Positions 13,152 through 19,977 of a stretch of 19,977 nucleotides of DNA are shown one piece after another (positions within the stretch are counted from its first letter, which is position 1; every line of letters begins with the position of its first letter). The translations under genes were made by a program, and so were the position numbers. The notes beneath the pieces are model-generated. The model did not search any database. It saw nothing but the letters and a program-made list of their open reading frames with translations, and was not told the DNA's origin. The stretch covers positions 1 through 19,977 of the forward strand of contig JAIESC010000273.1 in assembly GCA_019746355.1 (NCBI GenBank), in the 5' to 3' direction. The DNA is from Xanthobacteraceae bacterium. Lineage in GTDB: Bacteria > Pseudomonadota > Alphaproteobacteria > Rhizobiales > Xanthobacteraceae.

Positions 13152-14132
13152 TCAGTTGGCCTTGAACGCACCTTTCTTCGCCAGATCATCCCACTTGGTG
13201 ATCTCGCTCTTGAGATAGTCGGCGAGCTCGTCGGGCGGGCCCCCGATGAAGCGGTAGCCGAGCGACAGCTCTTTCTCACGCATGTCCGGCATGTCGATCA
13301 CCGTCTGCAGGTTGCGGTTGACCTTGTCGATGATCGCCCTGGGCGTGCCCTTGGGCGCGAAGAAGCCGTACCAGCTCGACTCGTCCTTCATCGGCACGCC
13401 GATCTCGGTCATGGTCGGCAGCCCGGGCAGGAGCTTCGAGCGCGACGACCCGTTCACCGCCAGCGCCCTCACCTTGCCCGAACGGACATGCGGCAGCGAG
13501 CCGCCCGCGGTGGTGAACCAGATCTCGGTGCGGCCGGAGAAGATGTCGGCATAGGCCTGCGACATCTGGCTGTAGGGCACGTGCTGCATTTTCGTGCCGG
13601 TCACCTCCATGAACAGCACGGTGGCGAGGTGCGCGCTCGAACCGATGCCGACCGAGGCGTAATTCAGCTTTCCCGGATTGGCCTTCGCCGCATCGATGAC
13701 GTCCTTCACGGACTTGTAGGGCGACTCGTTGGCCGCCATGAACACCTCGAGCGCGGTGCTCACCAGCATGATCGGCTCGAAGCTCGTCACCGGATGGAAC
13801 GCGGTGCTCGGCGCGAGCGTCACGTTGGTGCCGAGCGTCTGCGCGCCGAAATGCAGCGTGTAGCCGTCGGGCGCGGCCTGGGCGGCGGCCGCCGCGCCGA
13901 TGTTGCCGCCTGCGCCCGGGCGGTTCTCGACGATCACCTGCTGCCCCCACAGGACGCTGAGCTTGTCGGCAATGAGGCGGCCGAGCACATCGATGGCGCC
14001 GGCCGGCGAGAAGGCGATGACGATCTTGACCGGCCGGTTGGGGTAATCGCCCGACTGGGCCTGTGCCTTCGAGCCTGGCATCGCCAAGGCGCAGCCGGCC
14101 AGAATCAGCGCGCCAATCCACCTCGATCGCAT
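13152..14132 (-). CDS. Bug/TctC-family receptor, first of a tandem pair
   Basis: The protein is 326 aa. The ATG at 14132 has AGGGA upstream and gives MRSRWIGALILAGCALAMPG as signal; an open frame extends to 14216 without a good ribosome site. The signal contains LAGC (Cys14), which fits a lipobox, yet AQAQ near residue 26 would fit ordinary signal peptidase I; membrane anchoring is therefore undecided. Bug motifs are YPNRPVKIVIAFSPAGAIDV, ENRPGAGGNIG, PDGYTLHFGAQTLGTNVTL and QHVPYSQMSQAYADIFSGRTE. It is divergent from the Rieske-amidohydrolase genes with 167 bp between starts, so the two transcription units may share control. The pair may sense or deliver the substrate of those enzymes; this is inference from position. 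Confidence 0.93.
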   Translation of the reverse strand: MRSRWIGALILAGCALAMPGSKAQAQSGDYPNRPVKIVIAFSPAGAIDVLGRLIADKLSVLWGQQVIVENRPGAGGNIGAAAAAQAAPDGYTLHFGAQTLGTNVTLAPSTAFHPVTSFEPIMLVSTALEVFMAANESPYKSVKDVIDAAKANPGKLNYASVGIGSSAHLATVLFMEVTGTKMQHVPYSQMSQAYADIFSGRTEIWFTTAGGSLPHVRSGKVRALAVNGSSRSKLLPGLPTMTEIGVPMKDESSWYGFFAPKGTPRAIIDKVNRNLQTVIDMPDMREKELSLGYRFIGGPPDELADYLKSEITKWDDLAKKGAFKAN

Positions 14133-14239
14133 CCCACGATCCCTGAATTTCAACTGCCTTTGCGGCTTGCGACGCAGCATGACGGCGCCTGGGCGTGAAA
14201 TCAACGCACCAGCCATGCGCGGGCCGTGCGTTCGGCCCG

Positions 14240-14269
14240 TTGCCGGCCCCCGGCCGCCGGGGCTACGCT
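14240..14269 (+). promoter_or_regulatory. candidate promoter of the Rieske-amidohydrolase unit
   Basis: TTGCCG (14240-14245) and TACGCT (14264-14269) are spaced 18 bp apart, and transcription would begin about 23 bp before the Rieske start codon. The spacer holds a GC-rich inverted repeat (GCCCCCGGC with GCCGGGGC), which could hinder or modulate polymerase. The hexamers are partial matches only. Confidence 0.4.
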
Positions 14270-14299
14270 TTGATCAATTACAAAATCACGGGGAAAAGC

Positions 14300-14662
14300 A
14301 TGGCGGAGTGGTTCGTCGCGAAAAGCTCCGAGCTGAAGGACGGCGACCGCAAGGTCGTGGTCGCGGGCAAGCGCGAGATCGGCGTGTTCCACAAGGACGG
14401 CGCGTTCTACGCCTACAGCAACAACTGCCTGCACCAGGGCGGCCCCGCCTGCGAGGGCATCCTGATCAACAACGTCGTCGACGTGATCGCGCCGGACCGC
14501 ACCTATCAGGGGCAGACCTTCGGCGACGAGGTGCATTTCGTCTGCCCGTGGCACGGCTACGAGTATGACTTGAAGACCGGCGAGATGATCGGCGACCGGA
14601 AGCAGAAGCTGCGCAAATACGAGGTGATCAAGCGAGGCGACGACATCTACGTCGTTGCCTGA
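14300..14662 (+). CDS. Rieske [2Fe-2S] ferredoxin-like protein
   Basis: A 120-aa soluble Rieske protein. The cluster ligands are visible: Cys43 and His45 in NNCLHQGG, and Cys82 and His85 in VCPWHGYEYD, followed by the family's LKTGE. The 36 residues between the two ligand pairs are about twice the usual spacing of Rieske ferredoxins and include GILINNVVDVIAPDRTYQG. There is no signal peptide, so it acts in the cytoplasm, presumably passing electrons to an oxygenase or serving the next enzyme. The ATG at 14300 follows GGGGAAAAGC. The amidohydrolase starts 36 bp after the stop, so the two are probably one operon. No oxygenase or reductase gene is in the window. Confidence 0.93.
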   Translation: MAEWFVAKSSELKDGDRKVVVAGKREIGVFHKDGAFYAYSNNCLHQGGPACEGILINNVVDVIAPDRTYQGQTFGDEVHFVCPWHGYEYDLKTGEMIGDRKQKLRKYEVIKRGDDIYVVA

Positions 14663-14698
14663 ACCCGACAACAACGCGCGCTCGAAGGGAGCACGGCC

Positions 14699-15901
14699 AT
14701 GGACATGCCACGCAGCGAAGTGCGTCCGGTGGAATTCGACACCTTCTCGACACCCAAGCACCTCGAGCACGCCGCCGAGCAGGCGCGGGCGCGCAACTAC
14801 CAGGACTTCCTGATCGTCGACGTCGACTCGCACCACTACGAGAGCGAATCCTACGCAGAGGTTTTCGGGTACGTCGAGAACCCGGTGCTGCGCCGCGACC
14901 TGATGGAGTCCGGCGGCCGCTCGACCGGCGTGCTCAATTCGCAGGTCGGCTACCAGAACCTGTCCGGCCGCATCGTCCGCCAGAAGGGCCGCCGCATCGA
15001 GAAGTACAAGCCGGCGGCGCACAAGGACATCGCCATGACGCTCGGCTGGATGGACTCGATGGGCGTGGACTACGCCTGCCTGTTCCCGACGCCGATGCTG
15101 TTCTTAGGGCTGCATCCGCAGATCGAGGTCGAGGTGCAGATGGCGCGCGCCTACAACCGCTGGCTCTGCGACAAGATCCTGGCGCAGGAGCCGCGCATCG
15201 TCTCGATGCTCTATCTGCCGTTCAACGATCCGGAGGCCACCTACAAGGTGGTGAAGGAGTTCGGCGACAGAAAGGGCGTGGTCGGCTTCATGGTGACGTC
15301 GCCGCGCTACAAGCCGGTGCACGACAACGCCTATATCAAAAGCTACGCGCTGCTCGAGGAGATGGGCAAGCCGATCTCGTTCCACGCCGCCTATAGCTGG
15401 GACGACCGCTCGCTGCAGATGACCAACCGCTTCATCTCGGTGCATGCGCTGGGCTTCATGTGGTACAACATGGTGCACATGACCAACTGGGTCGTGAACG
15501 GGATGCCGGAGCGCTTCCCGAAGCTGAAGACCATGTGGATCGAGAGCGGCCTCACCTGGGCCTATTCGCTGATGCAGCGGCTCGACCACTCCTACATGAT
15601 GCGGACGTCGGACTGCCCGCAGCTCAAGCGCAAGCCGTCGGAATACATGCGCGAGATGTACTACTCGACGCAGCCGATGGAGATGCCGGAGGACCGGTCG
15701 ATCCTCGAGGCGACGTTCAAGATGATCAACGCCGAGACGCAGCTCTGCTGGTGCTCGGACTACCCGCATTGGGACTTCGACCTGCCGAGCGTGATCTACG
15801 ACCTGACGTTCCTCAACGAGAAGGCCAAGCGCAACATCCTTGGCGGCAACGCGGCGCGGCTGTTCAAGCTTGATCCGAAGCCGGTGAAAAAGATTCCGTA
15901 G
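14699..15901 (+). CDS. metal-dependent amidohydrolase (amidohydrolase_2 / ACMSD-like family)
   Basis: A 400-aa TIM-barrel protein of the PF04909-type group, which includes aromatic-acid decarboxylases (gamma-resorcylate decarboxylase, ACMSD) and hydrolases. Probable metal and catalytic residues are Asp43-x-His45 in VDVDSHHYE, His229 in ISFHAAY, Glu282 in WIESGLTW, and Asp354 in CSDYPHWD. The C-terminal KRNILGGNAARLFKL is typical of the fold. AAGGGAG lies 9 nt before the start; a second ATG follows 6 nt later. It is cytoplasmic, with no signal peptide. The pairing with a Rieske protein and a divergent Bug receptor pair suggests breakdown of an imported, perhaps aromatic, carboxylate. Whether it decarboxylates or hydrolyses cannot be told from sequence. 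Confidence 0.92.
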   Translation: MDMPRSEVRPVEFDTFSTPKHLEHAAEQARARNYQDFLIVDVDSHHYESESYAEVFGYVENPVLRRDLMESGGRSTGVLNSQVGYQNLSGRIVRQKGRRIEKYKPAAHKDIAMTLGWMDSMGVDYACLFPTPMLFLGLHPQIEVEVQMARAYNRWLCDKILAQEPRIVSMLYLPFNDPEATYKVVKEFGDRKGVVGFMVTSPRYKPVHDNAYIKSYALLEEMGKPISFHAAYSWDDRSLQMTNRFISVHALGFMWYNMVHMTNWVVNGMPERFPKLKTMWIESGLTWAYSLMQRLDHSYMMRTSDCPQLKRKPSEYMREMYYSTQPMEMPEDRSILEATFKMINAETQLCWCSDYPHWDFDLPSVIYDLTFLNEKAKRNILGGNAARLFKLDPKPVKKIP

Positions 15902-16098
15902 CAGAATTCCAGAACTGGCGAAAAATCGCCCTGGCGAGGCTCGGCCCGGCCGTTTTCGTGCCGAAAAACGCAGATTTCAGAAAAATTTCAGAACACCGTT
16001 CCCACGTTATCGAGACGGCATCTGGACGGTTCGATACGCTTGGTGCAATCATGCGCTGTGGGCTCGCGCGCCCGCGCAGGTATTCACTGGGGAATTTC
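15902..16098. promoter_or_regulatory. intergenic region upstream of the porin gene
   Basis: This is AT-richer than its neighbours. Hairpin-forming repeats occur at 15917-15930 (GGCGA/TCGCC with an A-rich loop) and 15951-15970 (CGTTTTCG against CGAAAAACG). Either could end the amidohydrolase transcript, although no run of Ts follows on the plus strand. It should also hold the porin promoter, which I could not pin down. Confidence 0.35.
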
Positions 16099-16845
16099 GT
16101 GAAAATCAAAAGCAGTATCGTTGTCGCCGCCGCGACGGGGGTGGCGCTTTCGCCAAACGCCGAGGCAGCGCCGAAACAGACGAGCGCTGCGCCGGTGTGG
16201 AGTTGGACCGGCTTCTATGTCGGCGCGCATCTCGGCGGCGCATGGCAGGAGGGCCGGACCGAAGGACGGACGCAAGGTTCGTACGTCGGTGACACTGCCT
16301 GGTTCCCATTCGGCAACAAGACAACGCCGTCCGGATTCATCGGCGGCGGCCAGATTGGCTACAACTGGCAGTCCGGAGCCTTCGTGTACGGACTCGAGGC
16401 CGATATTTCCGATTTCTCGGGTTCGGGATCGACCAGTCAGACGGCGGGTCCCGCTGCCACCCCGGTAACCGTGACATCCGAGAACCGGATCGGCTGGGTC
16501 GGCACCATCCGCGGCCGTGTGGGCGTGACGATCTTCAACACGACGCTTCTCTACGCCACAGGCGGCTGGGCCTATGGAAGCGTGAACAACTCCCACACCG
16601 AATCCGGCGGCGGCCTGGTCGCAACCTGGCAGGAAAGCACGACCAGAAATGGGTACGCTGTGGGCGGGGGCATCGAGCACATGATCATGCCGAACTGGAT
16701 TGTCCGGGTGGAAGGCATGTACGTCGATCTCGGCAGCAAGACGCTGTCCACTCCGAACAGCGGCAGCTGCGTCAATGCGTGCGACCCCGTCGTGTTCTCG
16801 AATACGGCCTCCATGGTCCGCGGTGCCATCAACTACAAGTTCTGA
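16099..16845 (+). CDS. outer-membrane beta-barrel protein (Omp25/RopB-like)
   Basis: A 248-aa exported protein. The GTG at 16099 is preceded by TGGGGAA and gives MKIKSSIVVAAATGVALSPN with cleavage near AEA (residues 21-23); the open frame extends to 15958 without support. The mature protein opens with WSWTGFYVGAHLGGAW, the hallmark of the Omp25/Omp31 family in Hyphomicrobiales. It then shows alternating aromatic/polar strands and glycine-rich turns (GFIGGGQIGYNWQ, GTIRGRVGVTIFNTTLLYATGGWAYG) and ends in INYKF, the terminal Phe expected for BAM-assembled barrels. Length suggests an eight-strand barrel. It probably has a structural or adhesion role. Nothing ties it to the neighbouring catabolic genes. 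Confidence 0.93.
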   Translation: MKIKSSIVVAAATGVALSPNAEAAPKQTSAAPVWSWTGFYVGAHLGGAWQEGRTEGRTQGSYVGDTAWFPFGNKTTPSGFIGGGQIGYNWQSGAFVYGLEADISDFSGSGSTSQTAGPAATPVTVTSENRIGWVGTIRGRVGVTIFNTTLLYATGGWAYGSVNNSHTESGGGLVATWQESTTRNGYAVGGGIEHMIMPNWIVRVEGMYVDLGSKTLSTPNSGSCVNACDPVVFSNTASMVRGAINYKF

Positions 16846-16900
16846 CCGCTTTCATTACCGGCTACCGCCCGTAGGAATCCCGGGTTCGCCGCGCAGGATT

Positions 16901-16916
16901 TTGACGGCGCGGTCAA
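16901..16916. promoter_or_regulatory. inverted repeat upstream of the ligase operon
   Basis: TTGAC and GTCAA are separated by GGCGCG, 34 bp before the ligase ATG. The symmetry suits a dimeric repressor such as a GntR- or TetR-type protein. TTGACG at the same place could also serve as a -35, though no clear -10 follows. No regulator gene is adjacent. Confidence 0.35.
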
Positions 16917-16949
16917 CCGAATCGCGGGACGAGCCGAGCGCATCCACCG

Positions 16950-18419
16950 ATGTTCATCGACGACATGATCGCCTTCTGGGCACGGATCAAGCCGCATCAG
17001 CCGGCGGTGATCCAGCCCGACATGATCGTCACCTATCGCGGCCTCGCGGACGCGATCGAATTCATCGCCCGGCGGATCGCGACAATCGGCTTTGAACCGC
17101 AGAAGCCCGTCGGCGTCGCCATCGAGAATCCGGCAAAGCAGATGGCGACGTGCTTCGCGCTCCAGCGCTGCGGCCTCGTCGCCGCGCCGGTCTATGCGGG
17201 ACTGATGCCGCACCTGCGCTCGGTCGGCATCGAAAACATGATCTACGAAAGCGAGGGCGGCATGCTCTCCGGCGGGCGCAACGTCCGGTTCGACGGCTCG
17301 TGGCTGCCGTCCGGACCGCTGCCGCCAGCGAGCGCGGCGCGACCGCGGCGCAAGACCTCGCCCGACCTGATCTTCTTCACCTCCGGGTCGACCGGACTGC
17401 CCAAGACGGTGGTGCAGACGGAAGCCGCCCTGATCGAGCGGATGAACATCTGTGTGCTCTCGAACGATCAGAGCTACTCGCGCGTCCTGATCCTGCCAGG
17501 CCTCAGCACCAACTTCGGCTTCAACCGCCTGTGCGAGGTGCTGCGCGAGGGCAAGACCGCCTGCTTCGCGCTGCCCGGCGAAGGACGGCTGGCGCTGATG
17601 AGCACCTATGACATCGATCGCGTGGTCGGCTCGCCGCAGCAGATTCTGGCACTCGTGGAGTTGCGCGAGAGCCGGCCCGGCTACCGGCTCGACGCACTGA
17701 CCAGCGTGCGCATCGGCGGCGCGTTCGCCTCGCGCGACGCGGTCAAGCGCGTGCAGGCGAGCCTCTGCCGCAACGTCGCGGTCGAATATGGCTCGACCGA
17801 GGCTTCGCTGGTGGCCTGGGCGCCGCACGAGATGATCGCCGACATTCCCGACGCGGTCGGCTTCGTCGGACCCTGGTGCGATCTCGAGATCGTCGACGAC
17901 GCAGGACGCCCGCTCGCGCCGGAGCAGGAGGGCCTGATCCGCTACCGCACGCCGTTCTTCGTCAAGAACCGCGCCGCCAACGAGCCGCAGGAGCAAGGCG
18001 GCACGGTGGGGCAATGGTACTACCCGGGCGACATCGGCCACGTCACGGCAAACGGCGTGCTCTGCATCCGCGGCCGCGGCGACGACGTGATCAACTGCGG
18101 CGGCCTGAAGGTTTCGGCCGGCAGCCTCGAACAGGTGCTGCTCAAGTGCTCCGGCGTGCGCGACGCCGCGGTCTGCGGCGTCAAGGGCCACTCCGGCATG
18201 GAAGAGCTGTGGATCGGGATCGTGCCCGGTGCGGGCTTTGCCGTTGCGCAGCTCCAGCATGAGCTCGAGCAGGACGCGAAGTTCAGCGAGATCCTCAAGA
18301 GCGTCGGCGCGGAGGTCTTCGTCATCGATCAGGTTCCGCGCAATCAGCTTGGAAAAATCCAGCGGGGCGAGCTGCGCGAAAAACTCCGCGCTCAGCAGAA
18401 CAAACCAACGGCGCATTAG
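16950..18419 (+). CDS. AMP-forming acyl-CoA synthetase/ligase
   Basis: A 489-aa adenylate-forming enzyme that activates a carboxylic acid with ATP, normally making its CoA thioester. Core motifs are FFTSGSTGLPK (142-152, phosphate loop), VEYGSTEAS (278-286), YYPGDIGHV (357-365, the ATP-ribose Asp361), GRGDDVINCGGLKVS (375-389) and the catalytic Lys469 in PRNQLGKIQR. The region after about residue 90 is shorter than in long-chain ligases, favouring a small or aromatic acid. No carrier-protein or other domain is attached. The ATG at 16950 has only a weak ribosome site. A Bug receptor follows after 36 bp, so receptor and ligase probably handle the same acid. The substrate is unknown. Confidence 0.92.
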   Translation: MFIDDMIAFWARIKPHQPAVIQPDMIVTYRGLADAIEFIARRIATIGFEPQKPVGVAIENPAKQMATCFALQRCGLVAAPVYAGLMPHLRSVGIENMIYESEGGMLSGGRNVRFDGSWLPSGPLPPASAARPRRKTSPDLIFFTSGSTGLPKTVVQTEAALIERMNICVLSNDQSYSRVLILPGLSTNFGFNRLCEVLREGKTACFALPGEGRLALMSTYDIDRVVGSPQQILALVELRESRPGYRLDALTSVRIGGAFASRDAVKRVQASLCRNVAVEYGSTEASLVAWAPHEMIADIPDAVGFVGPWCDLEIVDDAGRPLAPEQEGLIRYRTPFFVKNRAANEPQEQGGTVGQWYYPGDIGHVTANGVLCIRGRGDDVINCGGLKVSAGSLEQVLLKCSGVRDAAVCGVKGHSGMEELWIGIVPGAGFAVAQLQHELEQDAKFSEILKSVGAEVFVIDQVPRNQLGKIQRGELREKLRAQQNKPTAH

Positions 18420-18455
18420 AACCGCAGCCGAACGCAGCCAGCACCTGGAAAGAGA

Positions 18456-19436
18456 ATGAGAATGCAAATGCGATCGTCCAACCCGATCCGCAGCCTCATC
18501 GCCGCAGCCGCAGCATTTGCGGCCGCAGGCGTCGCCGGTGAACCTGCGCTGGCGCAAAGCTATCCGACGCAGCGCATCCAGATTCTCGTGCCATTTTCCG
18601 CCGGCACCGTGCTCGACAGCCTCGCCCGCGTCACCGCCGAACGCTTCGCCGCCGAATTCGGCGAGCCGGTCGTGGTCGTCAACAAGCCCGGCGCGTCGGG
18701 CGTCATCGCTGTCGGCGAGGTCGCGGCGGCCCGCGACGGCCATACGCTGATGTTCGCGGGCCAAAGCCAGCTCACGGTGCAGCCGTACGTCAAGGCCGAC
18801 CTGCCCTACCGCGTCGAGGATATCGAACCGGTGTGCCAGATGTTCGAAACACCGTTTGCGCTGGTGGTGGGACCCGACTCCCGCTTCAAGGATTTCGCGG
18901 ATTTCCTGAACGCGGCGCGCGCCAATCCCGGCACGATCCGCTTCGGCCATTCCGGGCCTGCGGCGGCGCCGCACCTGTTCGGCACGCTGCTCGCGCAGAA
19001 GGCCGGTTTTGCGATGGCGGACATCCCGTATCGCGCGCTCGGCGACCAGATCAAGGACGTGATCGCGGGCACCATCGATGCGACGGTCCTGTCGATCGGC
19101 TCGTTCAGCCCGGCGAGCGTGCGGGTCATCGCCGTGTTCAATCGCAAGCGCAGCACGATCTTCCCGGATGTGCCGACCGTGGCGGAGCTCGGCCACGCCT
19201 TGCCGTTCCGCTCGATCAACGGGTTGTTCGCGCCGCGCGGGCTGCCGGAAACGGTCACCCAGAAGCTGCAAGGCGCCTGCGCGCGGGCGTTCGCCTCGGA
19301 GGAGTTCACCAGGGCCGCCGGGCGGCTCAACGTCAACGCCGAGCTCTTGGTCGGCGGTGATTTCGCCAGGCGGCTCGATGACGAGCGACGCGAAATGAGG
19401 GCGCTGATCGAAACGCTCGGCCTCAAGGAGCGATGA
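18456..19436 (+). CDS. Bug/TctC-family receptor co-transcribed with AMP ligase
   Basis: The protein is 326 aa. The ATG at 18456 lies just after GGAAAGAG; in-frame ATGs at 18462 and 18468 are alternatives. The signal has an Ala-rich core (IRSLIAAAAAFAAAG) cleaved near ALA|QSY. Mature motifs are YPTQRIQILVPFSAG, VVNKPGASGVIAVGEVAA, FGHSGPAAAPHLFG, ADIPYRALGDQIKDVIAG and FPDVPTVAELG. The ligand loop reads PFSAGTVLDSLAR in place of the usual PFPAGGxxDxxAR, and DGHT replaces DGYT, so its ligand may differ from those of the other receptors. Position behind an acyl-CoA ligase suggests uptake of the acid that enzyme activates. It is convergent with the next gene, with 12 bp between stops and no terminator visible. 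Confidence 0.92.
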   Translation: MRMQMRSSNPIRSLIAAAAAFAAAGVAGEPALAQSYPTQRIQILVPFSAGTVLDSLARVTAERFAAEFGEPVVVVNKPGASGVIAVGEVAAARDGHTLMFAGQSQLTVQPYVKADLPYRVEDIEPVCQMFETPFALVVGPDSRFKDFADFLNAARANPGTIRFGHSGPAAAPHLFGTLLAQKAGFAMADIPYRALGDQIKDVIAGTIDATVLSIGSFSPASVRVIAVFNRKRSTIFPDVPTVAELGHALPFRSINGLFAPRGLPETVTQKLQGACARAFASEEFTRAAGRLNVNAELLVGGDFARRLDDERREMRALIETLGLKER

Positions 19437-19448
19437 GCCGGTCCGACT

Positions 19449-19977
19449 TTACTGGCTGTGCAGAATTCCGGCCTTCGCCACGAGCTCGCCCCAGCGCACG
19501 ATCTCGCTGTCGACGAACTTCCTGAGCTCCTCCGGCGGCGGCGAGACCTGCGGCACTGCGCCCTCCTCGAGCAGGATGTTCAGCACCTCCGGCTCCTTCA
19601 TCACCTCGGCGATCTCACCCGCGAGCTTGTCGACGATGTCCTTGCGCACGCCCGCGGCGGTGGAGATCGAATGCCACGACGCGGTGTTGTAGCCGGGGAT
19701 GCCTACCTCTGCGAGCGGCGGCACGTCCGGCACCGCCTTCACCCGCTCCGGCGTGGTGACGCCGAGCGCCCGCACCTTGCCGCCGAGAATGAGGCCCTTG
19801 GCCGGCGGCACGTCGGCGAACATGAACTGCACATGGCCGCCGACCACGTCCTGCAAGGCCGGCGCGGTGCCCTTGTACGGCACGTGCACGACGTTGAGAC
19901 TGAAGATGCTCTTGAACATCTCGGCGTTGAGATGGTGGATCGTGCCGGGACCGACCGAGGCGAACGACAACTGGCCC
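19449..19977 (-). CDS. Bug/TctC-family receptor, N-terminus beyond window (partial)
   Basis: Only the C-terminal 175 or so residues are present; the frame stays open to the right edge, so the start and signal peptide are outside. Visible family motifs are QLSFASVGPGTIHHLNAE, NVVHVPYKGTAPALQDVVGG, VRALGVTTPERVKAVPDVPP, LAEVGIPGYNTASWHS, and the C-terminal IVRWGELVAKAGI. These are the canonical second-lobe and hinge segments of Bug proteins, closer to the classic family pattern than the receptor at 18456. It is not a duplicate of that gene, which shares few exact stretches with it. Substrate and partners are unknown. Confidence 0.92.
   Translation of the reverse strand, partial: GQLSFASVGPGTIHHLNAEMFKSIFSLNVVHVPYKGTAPALQDVVGGHVQFMFADVPPAKGLILGGKVRALGVTTPERVKAVPDVPPLAEVGIPGYNTASWHSISTAAGVRKDIVDKLAGEIAEVMKEPEVLNILLEEGAVPQVSPPPEELRKFVDSEIVRWGELVAKAGILHSQ

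Noticed and set aside
12601..14198. Plus-strand frames opposite the two Bug receptors
   Set aside because: They mirror each other only because the receptors beneath them are duplicates, and their composition is Arg/His/Asp-rich shadow-like.
16833..19271. 812-codon open frame on the minus strand
   Set aside because: It is antisense to the AMP ligase and Bug receptor, both of which have clear domain motifs. Its translation is low-complexity and rich in Arg, Asp and Ala, as expected of a shadow frame in high-GC DNA.

Overview
This 20 kb window is high-GC DNA with strong third-position GC bias. It reads as an alphaproteobacterial chromosome of the order Hyphomicrobiales, probably the Bradyrhizobium/Rhodoplanes/Xanthobacteraceae neighbourhood. 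That placement is an inference from the type-A RNase P RNA, the family of GC-rich intergenic palindromes, the Omp25-like porin and above all the many Bug/TctC binding proteins. No tRNA, rRNA operon, CRISPR array, transposase or phage gene was seen.

Layout. 1-137: 14-bp tandem repeat running in from the left edge. 168-1013: zinc N-acetylmuramoyl-L-alanine amidase with a peptidoglycan-binding domain. About 1061-1488: RNase P RNA (rnpB). 1472-1929: a direct duplication of the rnpB 3' end and its terminator hairpin, bracketing an orphan Phd/YefM-type antitoxin gene. 1962-2068: palindromic repeats. 2100-3071 (-): Tat-exported Bug receptor. 3645-6986 (+): Bug receptor, then an OpuC/ProV-type ATPase and a permease fused to its betaine-type binding protein. 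6989-7165: nested palindromes. 7180-9455 (-): egtB-egtD, ergothioneine synthesis. 9841-12087 (+): three tandem ModA-like binding proteins, the first without a signal peptide. 12178-14132 (-): a tandem pair of related Bug receptors. 14300-15901 (+, divergent from that pair): Rieske ferredoxin-like protein and metal-dependent amidohydrolase. 16099-16845: Omp25-like outer-membrane beta-barrel. 16950-19436 (+): acyl-CoA synthetase-type AMP ligase followed by another Bug receptor. 19449-19977 (-): a seventh transport-type gene, a Bug receptor cut by the window edge.

How the genes fit together. Ten solute-binding modules occur in 20 kb: six Bug/TctC, three ModA-like, and one fused OpuBC-like. Only the last has its membrane partners beside it; no TctA/TctB or ModB/ModC gene is visible. 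Several receptors sit next to catabolic genes (AMP ligase; Rieske plus amidohydrolase). This suggests small scavenging modules in which a periplasmic receptor captures an organic acid and the neighbouring enzymes start its breakdown, with membrane components supplied from elsewhere. The specific substrates cannot be read from the sequence. The structural observation I would check first is the duplicated rnpB tail around the antitoxin, which resembles the scar of an integrated element.
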